This document shows positions 52,501 to 62,661 of a stretch of 64,000 nucleotides of DNA, one piece after another. The notes below the pieces were generated by a model. The model was not told the DNA's origin. It saw only the letters and a list, made by a program, of their open reading frames with translations, and ran no database searches. Every line of letters begins with the position of its first letter. Positions within the stretch are counted from its first letter, which is position 1. A program made the position numbers and the translations under genes. This DNA comes from Apostichopus japonicus (Eukaryota; Echinodermata; Holothuroidea; Aspidochirotida; Stichopodidae), in contig NC_092571.1 in NCBI RefSeq assembly GCF_037975245.1, positions 16,115,917 to 16,179,916 on the forward strand, read 5' to 3'.

Positions 52501-52997
52501 TTTAGTCCAATTAACGGACTGAGAATAACATAGGCTAATAATAATATACTTACCGGCAAGGGTGGTGCTGACTGTAGTTGCGGCAGCATCAGTCGTCGTG
52601 ACTTTAGTACAGAAGAAATGAATAAACATTAAAAAACATAAATCATGTACAGTCCACCAAAAAGGCATAAATATTAATTTATTCCAGAATTCGATATTTA
52701 CCTAACCAGATTCGGATATTGATGAGATGTACGATATATATGACCTTTAGGCTAAGCATAATCCTGCACCGAAAAATAAAATATATACAGGCGTATAATA
52801 GGCCTAACCTTTCATGACACTAGACTGTATAGCCTATAGGCCTAGGTATGTAGGCCTAAGCCTATATCATTATGCAATATTTTCCTGGGTTCATCTCTTT
52901 AAATGAAGTAATGATGATGAAATAAGACAATTATGAACTTACTCGTTGCAATCAGAATCACTAACAGCGGCAAGACCGGCCACCGAGCTTTCATCAT
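43586..52997 (-). CDS. GPI-anchored Ly6/uPAR (LU) domain protein with mini-exon-encoded Thr-rich stalk
   Basis: Fourteen exons on the minus strand: 52997-52943, 52601-52554, 50943-50908, 50636-50595, 48724-48683, 48420-48382, 48123-48085, 47829-47791, 47537-47499, 47247-47209, 46361-46323, 45247-45165, 44691-44575, 43921-43586. They total 993 nt, 330 residues. Exon 1 is a signal peptide (MMKARWPVLPLLVILIAT). Exons 2-11 (48, 36, 42, 42, then six of 39 nt), all phase 1/1, give a stalk of repeats like DAVTTENPVTDAS; three copies carry NAT glycosylation sites. Exons 12-14 encode the LU three-finger domain, opening CYTC and closing WCFFCC...GCN (residues 164-269, twelve cysteines). An acidic KEDEDDED stretch and a hydrophobic tail (LLLSIIYVALSIVL) follow, as in GPI-anchor signals. 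I infer a surface protein held away from the membrane by an O-glycosylated stalk. The ligand is unknown, and more mini-exons may exist in the 1.6 kb intron 2. Confidence 0.85.
44075..44265. repeat. minisatellite in the last LU intron
   Basis: Three imperfect tandem units of about 60-65 bp built around ACAGTACAGCAGCAATTCT, then a GGCAACTATAAA-like stretch and TATTGAATGGAC. It lies in intron 13 of the LU gene and affects no exon. Confidence 0.75.
49330..49988. mobile_element. nested hAT-type MITE
   Basis: Perfect 14-bp inverted ends CAAGGGCGGCGGAA and TTCCGCCGCCCTTG are flanked by the perfect 8-bp duplication GTCCAGGT (49322-49329 and 49989-49996). It lies wholly inside the element at 48779-50389 and so is the younger insertion. 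Its module at about 49741-49850 (GAGCGGAGCGCCACCATCGG onwards) is shared with the host element and, reversed, with the copy at 1121-1411. Confidence 0.92.
50185..50328. repeat. 53-bp inverted repeat (foldback hairpin)
   Basis: Arms 50185-50237 and 50276-50328 are reverse complements with a single mismatch, separated by a 38-bp AT-rich loop. Each arm contains the word ATTCGGGCA twice. The same word is scattered in the preceding 120 bases. The hairpin lies between the nested element and the right end of the outer element. Confidence 0.9.
51231..52553. other. LU intron 2, remainder
   Basis: No further mini-exon with the conserved CTTAC donor and TTAAG acceptor is visible here. The stretch contains G and C runs near 51.36 and 51.74 kb and an A run near 52.17 kb. 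Confidence 0.5.
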
Positions 52998-55900
52998 TTC
53001 AAATTGATTTGTCCTTTTCTCAATGCTGTTTTGATATTTCTTAAGGTAACTCTGTCCACATGCCGAGGTTGCAAACGGACCGATTGATTCTTTTAAACGG
53101 TAGAATGCACAGTAAAAGCACAAATTTTGAATAAAACGCACGTCGTTGGTTGCGCAGATATGTATTATATCACGCGCGCACGGTCGTATCGGTTCTACGG
53201 TACGGGGATAGAGCGCGGAGATGAATTTGTAGGTGGGTGCGTCATGCGAAATGCGCCTAAAATAACGCGCGACATTGATGTACAATATGTTACATGATGT
53301 AAAATAGTCAGTAGTATTTTACGTAATGATGTGTGGTCGTTACTATGCAAACAAGCCTCATTTCGTTAACATATACCCAACTAGAGGCATGTGTACCACC
53401 CGAAAATATTTCAAATGGTGTTGATGTCATGAGCTCATATAGAGGAAATTTTGTGAATAAGAACAATAAAAAAAAAACGCTCACAGTTCCACTAAGTCTT
53501 GTGCAAAATTCTAATGGATTCTAATGGATTCCAAGAGAGCGTTATTCAGCGTTATTCAGGTTTTGACGCTTGTAGAAGATATAATCGAACTGCAAATATT
53601 GCTGTATTGTAAAATATTTTGTTATTTTTATGCACTATATACATAAACAATTGAAATTTAGTTAATCGGACTATTCAGTCATTCATCCCTATACTAACCA
53701 TACTGTTGTTATAGGGAACCACTAGCATAATGCTCTCTAACTCAGTCGCTCGATTTGATTCTATATAGTTCTCATCAGAATGTATGATATCATGTGTGAA
53801 TATCGTTATTTCGTCGATAGGATGTATAGGCCTTTATGATCACCTATATTTGTGCTACAAGAACAACATTGGATCATGTTTGTTTAGACATAGTGTATTG
53901 GCCACAGGAATACATCGCGTTTCTGTGGTACTGGTCTATAAACGCAGATGTAATATCCAAAGATAGCATATACCGCTATAACTTGTACAGAGGCTGTGCT
54001 AACATGCAAATAGGTTATGTGAACCATTCGCGTGCGGAAGCGCGCGTTTATATTAGTTGACTTGATTGCTGTGAAAGAAACACTATAGGAGTGTGGGGCA
54101 TCTAGCTCCCTTTGTGTTTTCACATGCAAGTATCATTTGTAAAATATTTTCCCTTATGATGTCATATAACGTATTATGAGAGCATTTAGAGTGATTGATG
54201 TATGATACTACTGTATCATAATTCCGGTGAAGAGTAGGCAATGGAATCCTCTTCGCCACTGAAGGGGATTAATGACGATGGTGGTTATTATGGGAGACCT
54301 TCGCCACGCTTGTTTTCATCACATATACGCATATATTTTCAAACGGGAAGTGCCATAACATGAATAAGTTGTCCCATGCACCCACTTTCCTCATCCCACA
54401 TATTTCCATTGTCGATCCCATCGACCTGTTTCCGCCTCGCGTGTATAGTTTCTCCCCATATTGTACTCTGATTTCAATGTACAATGATTTCATCATCATT
54501 GTCATCGTCATCTTTAGTGTTTTATCATCTCGTCATCTTCCATCATCATTGGTTGTAAAATTTCAAAAGATTTAGTAAAGTGGAGTTTGTTTTCAGCTGA
54601 CAAAACAGCTAATGGACCAATTTTCAACATGAAAATATAAACTGAAAAACCGTGGAGAGAAGTTCTAAAATAAGTCACTATAGAACATGACAAATTTTAC
54701 AAAATTGCTAAGTACTGGCATAACTTCTATCATATGCGATTTTGGTATTTCTGCCAATGGACGAATATCAATTCCTGCCTTTCCAGCAAGCTGTCGCAAA
54801 ACACAAGGACTTCTCTTCATAACATGAAGGTATAACTTTGCGTACGTTTGCTTCTCGAAAAGAAAAAACATTTTACCAAAATAGATAGCACGCCCCCACT
54901 TCCATCATCTCGTATGAAAGTTGAAACGTAATATTTACGGTCATCGCGATATAATTATTAGCTTCTAACTTCTCTTTTATAACATTCATCAATACGTTGT
55001 GGACGAAAAAGAACGGCATCGTTGCTTCTCGTTTAATTCATATTATATTATAAAGGGTAAGGAGATGGAGAAGGAAGAATGAGGGGCAAAGGGGAGGGAG
55101 AGGGGCAGACGAGGTAGCGTTAGACGGCCGCCTATCAACTTTTGCTACATAGGATCATGGACAGGGGCGGACTACAAATGGTGATTTTTTTTATCATGTA
55201 GGCCGGGTGTAGAGACGATGGAAGATGTCAGAACCATTGCATTTCCTCATTATACCGGAAGGAGAAAGCACCAAACTGCGCACTCGCTACGCCGGTACTT
55301 TCATTACGCGGTGACATTTGTAAAATGTTACACAGTTATATGAGATATAGTGTACTGTAAATGACGTCATATCTTCTCCTAGTAACCCCATCTCTCTGAT
55401 TTGACACTGTTCTCTGTTTTGCCTTAAAAGATTTTCATTTCAAAATTGCATAATGTGCATATGTCATTACAATGCAGTAAATGTTACCTACTGGTATTTG
55501 AGTGATTCTAGTAATAAGATTCTTATTTATACATTGAACCGTTACTACGTACTATTCGACGTTTTAATAGGAAAGAGAGAATGTTTATAGATTCAGTACG
55601 AAAACTAAATAAATTGAAAGGTATAATGATAAAGACATAGTAACACACGAGGCTAATAGAAGATTTCATGAATTGTTTCTTCTATTTTTTTGTTGTAAAC
55701 TGTTTCATGTGGAAGTGTGCACTCGTCGCGTCATAATTTCCCCTACTACCGGAAATATTGTCAATTCACAATCGTAACTCTAGCAAACATACTGTAGACT
55801 ACATACGATTCGTCGTGTATTTTGCGTACGTTTTCCAGTTGATGAATGTGCAACTTATATTGCGATCACTGTTGACAGGAGCTGTTGAATGTAATTCCCC

Positions 55901-57345
55901 TTCGCCCTCCCCCATCATAATTTAGACGTAGGCTATACTGCAGTATATCATGCGTAGGCCTATTTATGTCGTTCCGCTTCCGTTTCGTCCAGCTAGGCCA
56001 TGATGGTATAAACATCATAAAATGAGCCAATACCGTAAGTAGGCTTATCAACAGAAAGTTCACAGAAGTTTCAGCGCGCGTGATTTTCACTTCGAATATC
56101 TTAAATTTTGTTAGTTAATTGACATCATCATAAGCTGTAACCCTAGGCCGAAAGGGTGACGATTTTATGCAAACTTGACTACTGAATATCAATTTCATAT
56201 TCAATGCAGGGCTGCATCGAAAATTGCTGAAGTAGCATGTTTCAAGTGAGGTGAATTTCCAAAGGTATTATTATATCCCTTTCTTTTAACTCGTGCTAAA
56301 GCGACAATATCACCACAAGATTGGACGCTCTGATGCATTAGATAACGACTATGTAGCCACTTTGGCGTTCCATAAACATCAAGACAGTTAGCATACTACA
56401 GTATACTTTGTACATAACTACGGTGCGAAAAGTTTTTAACACAAATTACTTTTGTAATCGAATTGGATTAAAGTTAGCATAACAAGAAATGTTAACAACA
56501 ATTTAGTATAAGTTTTAGACATTAAGAATACTTTGGATTGAATAAAACGGAATAACGACTCTCAGTCACCGAAGCTGTTCGGTAAGTAATTTCTAAAGTT
56601 TGTGAATATGTCACGTCAAGCCAAGTTTTACAGAGTAACTTCTTGAACGTGAAGTGTCTGTCCAGAGTAAGCCTATGGACGAAACACGTTGCTGAGTTAT
56701 TGCTAGGCCAGAATACGATAACCTTTAGTTAGATCCCATGCTTAGGGCCGAGACTTCGACAAAGTTTTGATAGCCGGTTCAGTGTATTTTAGAGAACCTC
56801 GTCGTTGACTGCCCCGTTTAAAGCATTTTGATAGAGATAAAAAGCAGGGCTCTCTTTATAAATGAAAGAAATGGCGTCTCTCTTTTAAATAATTATTTCC
56901 GTCGATCCTCGAAATTTGTTGACCTGACCGTTTTCGTAAACATTAGCCTGGTATTTAGAAACGTTAGGTACAAAGCTAAGCTATTCAACACATGTAATGC
57001 GGAGATAATATTTTTATTTCAGTATTTGAGACTAGTCCTGATAAGTAGTAATATCGATGGATGCCTTTCTTATTTGGTTGTACTGTAGGCCAATATTTGC
57101 CAAGAGTCGTTAACACATGTCTTGTTACTAACATCAACACAAATAACCAGGCTAGAGGCAGCTTTAGGCCTAGCTATCATGAGTACTGTAGCTTAGTTCT
57201 ATCTGCAAAACTAGTTAGGCCTAATGTAATAATTGTGACAAAATCTATTTGCTGAAACTTCATCAGTTCAGAAAATGTTCATTTTAATGTTTTTGTTGTA
57301 GTGTGCTTTTTTTTCAATGAAAATTCAAACACATGATTTCCTTAA
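52998..57345. other. gene-free stretch upstream of the LU gene
   Basis: The first 300 bases include CG-rich words (for example ATCACGCGCGCACGG near 53.17 kb) and are the likely promoter side of the LU gene, but no defined element can be named. Beyond that I see no gene. A minus-strand ORF at 54665-54871 has a plausible-looking protein sequence but no homologue I recognise and no partner exons. Confidence 0.4.
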
Positions 57346-57672
57346 AGGTATTGAAGACTCGCCCCAAGCCGCGTGCGGCCATCTGAAAAGTTGCTTGCAA
57401 GTGACGTTTGTTCGTGTCGCTACAAAATGCAGACAGTAATGAAACGTGATACCTTGTTATCTTTATCTAGACCTGAGATGTCCATCGCTGCTATATACAC
57501 TGTGTTGTGGGTATTGACTGCAGCTGCATGTATTGACTGTACAGAGGGTAGCAAGCTGTGTGTGTATTTTCTGGGATCGATGGTGGTGTCTAACACTTCT
57601 GTTACACCTCATTCGAAACTAGGTCAGATTACCAGCGTGAGACGTTTCTTTGTGCGCGAGTCTTCAATGCCT
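57346..57672 (+). mobile_element. TTAA-flanked MITE, plus copy
   Basis: Flanked by TTAA at 57342-57345 and 57673-57676. The ends AGGTATTGAAGACTCGC and GCGAGTCTTCAATGCCT are near-perfect inverted repeats. An opposite-oriented relative is at 62294-62657, sharing the internal sequence around the TGTATTGACTGTAC word. The TTAA flanks suggest piggyBac-type integration. The 104-codon ORF inside it (57373-57687) is not supported as a gene. Confidence 0.8.
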
Positions 57673-60600
57673 TTAAAATGGATGTAACAAACATGTAATA
57701 ATTAAAGTGAAGTACTATAGATCTATACTGGATCCTGGGCTTTAAACATTTGTAAGCCTTATATGTAGCATATATGACAGAGCCTCCATCACATTCAGTA
57801 TATATGACTTGGTTAGAAATTATTTTACAAGCCTGAATTTGATAGAAATTTTTCAGTCATTAAGAAGAAGATTGATTTTTTTCTATGATGATTTAATAGT
57901 GTTCCTTACAACAACCACCATTGGCTTAAAGGGAGTGATGACTCGCTGACTCAGTATCTGCATTTTATGAATGCAACCAAATGGTTTTAAACTGCTTTAA
58001 ACCGTGAACAATACCAACAGTTTGGGTGTTACTCAAGCAGTCTAAGCAATCATTTCCTTTCGTGGGCCCTAACTACAAAGGGGAACTTTTCATATCTCAT
58101 ATGCTTGGCCCTCCTTGACAAACACACATTTAGAGAGCTGGTCAAACACACATTTAGAGAGCTGGTCAGTGAGTTTTGGCTTTTAAATATATGGAAATCT
58201 GTCTGAAGAATACTGAAGATTGGGTTTGTTTTTTAATTTTCAAGTGACACCACAATAGAAAAGAAAATAAATAAATGAAAGAGAAAGTTTGGGAATATTT
58301 TTCGGGGCATATTGTGTTGAAATGTGATCCTTACACTACTCCAAACATGTGCAAAACATATTTTGAGCAAAAAACGTCTTGAATCTTACAAAATGTTAGC
58401 AAAAGAGAGGAACAGATTGGAAAGGAAAATGACTTATTATCCAAGGATAAGCCACGCCTGTACAGTATGCGTTCTTACTATTACATATATGCATCTCATG
58501 CAGAGAGGTCATGTCGGGTCGCCTCAGCAAATTCTTGGATTTCACCGTCCCATATGCAGTGAAGGTATCCGAACATACAAAATATACAGGAAGGTGTGCA
58601 AGTACCCGAACGTTATACCATTGAGCTTGCAAATTGCGTTGAAAATCTGACTATATTTAGCAATGTCACTTACCAGTTTTCCAATTAGAAATTAAACCCT
58701 TTTAAATGTAAAAGTGAAACTTAACTGTACAAAATTTGCAATAGAAACGAAAAAATCACGAAAAAAACCCATCACAGTTTACGGAAAAACCAAGCTCATT
58801 ATCAACGGTTGTCAATCACGAATCACATCTACTGTATTTCGGATGTAACTGAGAGTAGTCTCAGAATTCCCAGAATTCTGGACACTAATCAACTGGTCAA
58901 TTCGAACAACATGTTAACATTACTGTAGGTTAACCTAGTCTCTTTCATCAATTGCAAGTTGCTGATATGTAAGAGACAACATTGGAGAGCTATAAGTTCC
59001 AGATAAAAGCGCAGTATGGGTCTTTCAATACTCACGCTGCGTCCGACATCAAATGGTTTGTTTCCACCATCTTGGAAAGTCTGACGCACTCCGTGTAACT
59101 GTAATGCTAAGACATGTGGATTTTCATACTGTATCTAGTGTGCTGGAGTTGAAGAAAATTAAATGGGTGGAGTGTGGGGTGGGGGAATGGGGGTGGGGGG
59201 AGATGCTCATTATAGTCCTGTGATACCATTTTGGACTACAGGTGTTAAGGTCATGTTTCACTCAAAAGTACTCTTTTTTCCCCCAGAAAATCAAGAAGGA
59301 AGACCTATATATGATATTAGACTAATAATATTGGAAGATTTTAAACAATTCAGTGCAGGTTTTCAGAATTTTGATTAGTTTTTGTTTCTCTTTATTCATT
59401 TTGAGAGCTTTCCTCTTTGTGCCCATTTACAGTACCGAATGATTTGTTTCGCTGAAGTGTTTTCTGTCAGTCGCGACTTTTCGACGGCAAAAAAAAAATT
59501 TGTCTACATGTACAGTATATATGCGATATGTTCCGTATAATATCAAAGGTACTGTACTAAACTAAAATCGAACCTTATTAACTCGTCTGACTATAGTCGC
59601 CAAAGTTGTCGAGCAGCATAAAGTATAATCACATTAGCACAATGAGGTACTTCCCATCCAGATTTTTCCCTTTTGTACAACGAATAATTTAAATTCAAAA
59701 CAAAGGCCTGCAGAGATATTGCGAAGCCATTACTACTCAATAGCATTGCATAGTTAAATTGTAAATTATTGTATTGAATTAGTTAACCACAGTACTGTCG
59801 GAAGATGTTAATTTGATCTATTAGCTGTGTTTTTTTTTGTTTTGTGTTTTTAAGCATAATATTAATTGAGTATCCTTTAGGGAATAGGCTAGTGGTTATT
59901 CAAATTCATTGCCAATGCTGGCAATGTGCTAGCTACTGTATTGTTCAACGGAACTTGATAATATCAGGCTTAGAATATTTGGGCAGACTGTATCTATTAG
60001 TGGATACTTGCCAGTAGATTTTGTCATTTAGTTGATAATGAAATGCACTTGCAGTTTTAATAGCGGCATAAGACATTAAGAACATTAATTAACACATGAT
60101 AAGTCGGTGCGCATTGGTCAGTCACAGCACCGGCATGAATTCCAGGTTTTAATTTACTGCTTATTATCAGCAAATATGAATACTAATAACTGGGCTACTC
60201 TCCTTAACCTGTATGTGTGTACAGTGGTGTAATTTTTTTAATTTTCAGTAAGCTCTTGATTTTAGCCACTAGATTTTGGAATCTTTTTTTTTGAGGGGGG
60301 GGGTAATTTTTTCTTTTAGCCAGTGGCTAAAATTGTGAAATTCTTGGCTTGGATATGAATATTCAAATATTTAAGACTTGACGTCTCTGAACATTGTTAA
60401 CTGGCTTTAGGATTTGGATACAATTTGAACCGGCCACTCAAGGCTATGTAGAGAATAAACAGCCCAAGCAATGACTGAAACTTAAAGATGGAGACTATAA
60501 TCTCTAGTGCCGATTAGGATTTTTGGGCTCAAGAATGTTATAAGTCTTCTGTGTCTTGCTATATCACGATGCACAATCCTCTACTTAATGTAAGGCAGAC

Positions 60601-60714
60601 AATATGTACAAATGCATTACCGTAAAGACCTTATTAAGTTGGTTTATACAGTATTCCAGATGAATGCAGTGAGAGCCTGAGCATCCTCGTAGACAGTTAT
60701 GTTGGAACTTTTTA
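57673..60714. other. gene-free stretch
   Basis: No gene recognised. It contains an isolated end of the TTAA family near 57.93 kb (TTAAAGGGAGTGATGACTCG), a 24-bp tandem duplication at 58119-58166 and G-rich runs near 59.17 and 60.30 kb. Confidence 0.45.
58119..58166. repeat. 24-bp tandem duplication
   Basis: CAAACACACATTTAGAGAGC plus the next four bases occurs twice head to tail without mismatch. The identity suggests a recent slippage event. Confidence 0.8.
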
Positions 60715-60949
60715 GCTGTATTGGCCCCAAATATGCTAGATATTAAAATATGGTCACCTTGGGTCAAAATACAATAAACTGTTTTTATTACAACCTTCAA
60801 GGAAATTTTCCTCACTGAAACATTCAGTCATCTCGTGTGTTCCTTCAAAAATATCTGAGAACAATTTGGAGAGTAAAGACCTCCAACTACTTTTTGAAAA
60901 CTTTTAGCAATTATAGCGTGCTATAATTTGGGGCCCATACTGACTACCT
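60715..60949 (+). mobile_element. TTAA-flanked MITE, copy B (5'-truncated)
   Basis: Aligns with 489-722 in the same orientation, including the shared words GAACAATTTGGAGAGTAAAG and ATACTGACTACCTTTAA. The right TTAA (60950-60953) is kept; the left end has lost the AGGTAT terminus. It is a dispersed relative of copy A about 60 kb away. Confidence 0.7.
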
Positions 60950-61192
60950 TTAAGGTGACATCACCAAGAGAGTAAGTTGCTATTAGTTCATTAGTCTAGT
61001 TAATTTAAGTGTCAAGATTTATAGTTCAGTATTAATGTGATTTAAGAAAGACACACAAGAAAAGGGAATATGGTCAGTAGACAGATCTGAATGAAGTTGA
61101 CCACTTTCACTGGAAGGCTTGTCTACATTATGTGCTATTTGTTAATTCATTTAAATGGTTTCTGTCATTCTAGAAAGATGCAAGATCAATAT

Positions 61193-61434
61193 CAGGGTTT
61201 TCCCTGGTATTCATTTTGCGAGGTGGCCGCCTCTCTGTGGTTTTGTGATATATTTAACATAGCTTTTTGATCTAATTCAATGATAGGATGATTGACATTA
61301 GGATGTTTTAGCGACATTTTCCGGGCGACCATGCCTCCAGACCCTACACTCCCCTCCCCCCAGGTATGATCATGCCCTCCAATGTCGCAAACCTACTACT
61401 GCCTCTCAAACAAGAAATCCCAGGGAAAACCTTG
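61193..61434. mobile_element. inverted-repeat MITE, hAT-like ends
   Basis: The ends CAGGGTTTTCCCTGG and CCAGGGAAAACCTTG are inverted repeats with one mismatch, 242 bp apart. CAGGG-type termini suggest hAT, but the 8-bp flanks (ATCAATAT and AATATTTA) do not match. A C-rich stretch lies inside. A SINE-like fragment abuts the right end. Confidence 0.55.
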
Positions 61435-61440
61435 AATATT

Positions 61441-61545
61441 TAATAATAATAATAATAATAATGTGGATTTATACAGCGCACAAATCCACCTTAAGTAACA
61501 AGGCGCTCAAGGCGTAATTTGGAGTGTTTATGCCAGAAGAGTCAT
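61441..61545 (-). mobile_element. SINE 3'-end fragment
   Basis: A (TAA)n tract followed by TGTGGATTTATACAGCGCAC and AAGGCGCTCAAGGCG. Read on the minus strand this is a typical SINE 3' end with a GCGCTG-type word before an (ATT)n tail. No tRNA-like head is present, so the copy is 5'-truncated. The family differs from the SINE at 16997-17306. Confidence 0.5.
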
Positions 61546-61739
61546 GGATCATACTGTCATTCACTTGTTGAATGATAACGTATTAATTACTGTTTGTAAT
61601 CAGTGAAAGAGCTATACCATGGTTAAAGGAAAAATATATTCCACCAGTTGCAATTAATATGTGACAGGTGCTTTTGAAAAGTTCTTTTAACTGCAGAAGT
61701 GCCATCTCTGTGATCATCCAGCGTCGATGCCCCATTTTG

Positions 61740-62080
61740 AGTACAAGAACCTCATTGTTTTTGGTAGAGGTCAAAGGTTGTTTGGGGTCACCGGAGTTCA
61801 AAACTGAAAACCTTGTAAACATGATGTATCAAGCAGGGAAACGTGACTGGATCTTATATCTGGCATCATGTACAGTAATGTCCAAAATTGAATGCAAGAA
61901 GAAGCTGATTTATGACCATGTTAACATGACATCGATCCCTTGATACGTATAACATTAAATTATTAATAAAGACCTGTGGTGTGACTTAAGTGTACATAAC
62001 CCTTTTAAAAATGGTGAAAATGAAGATCAGAGGTCAACTGTGAAAGCCTTGTAAACATGATATCTAAGAGGAAAGACTTT
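61740..62080. repeat. short imperfect duplication
   Basis: The theme AGAGGTCAA...AACCTTGTAAACATGAT occurs at about 61765-61830 and again at about 62028-62062, each followed by a loosely similar stretch. No gene is implied. Confidence 0.4.
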
Positions 62081-62293
62081 CATGACTCATACTATGATTC
62101 ATGGTTCACAAAAATGTTAGTCAGTGCCCATGGATCTTAAACAGTATATGAACACAGTAACTTCACGATGAAAACCATGTCAATTTGAAACCACGGTACT
62201 TAAAAAACATTTCCTATGGGCAAGGAATCAATAAGCCTTTTGGCTTTACTGGTATTTGCATACATTGCTTTCTTTCCATGATTTTAGGTTTAA

Positions 62294-62657
62294 AGGGAGT
62301 GAAGACTGGCGCTCAAAGAAACGTCTCATGCCGGTAATCTGACCTAGTTTCAAATGAGGTGTAACAGAAGTGTTAGACACCACCATCGACATCGATCCAA
62401 GAAAATACACACACAGCTTGCTACCGGCGGAAATTAGACACTAGTGTACAGTCAATACATGCATCTAAACGGTCAATACCCACAACACAGTGTATATAGC
62501 AGCGATGGACATCTCAGGTCTAGATAAAATATAACAAGGTATCACGTTTCATTACTGTCTGCATTTTGTAGTGACAAGAAGGAACTTCACTTGCAAGCAA
62601 TGGAAAGTTAACTTTTTCAGAGCGAGGCAAGCGGCTTTGTGCGAGTCTTCAATGCCT
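62294..62657 (-). mobile_element. TTAA-flanked MITE, minus copy
   Basis: Inverted relative of the element at 57346-57672, with ends AGGGAGTGAAGACTGGC and GCGAGTCTTCAATGCCT. The left TTAA (62290-62293) is intact and the right reads ATAA. About 364 bp long, slightly longer than the plus copy. No coding capacity. Confidence 0.75.
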
Positions 62658-62661
62658 ATAA

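Noticed and set aside
53000-53285. In-frame upstream Met extending the LU signal-peptide exon
   Set aside because: Starting there would bury the signal peptide behind about 96 residues; the Met pair at 52992-52997 places the hydrophobic core correctly.
54665-54871. 68-codon minus-strand ORF with protein-like composition
   Set aside because: No recognisable family, partner exons or repeat evidence; could be an old transposon fragment but nothing supports it.
57373-57687. 104-codon plus-strand ORF with a hydrophobic segment
   Set aside because: It lies inside a TTAA-flanked MITE that has a relative at 62294-62657, and no splice partner or domain is visible.
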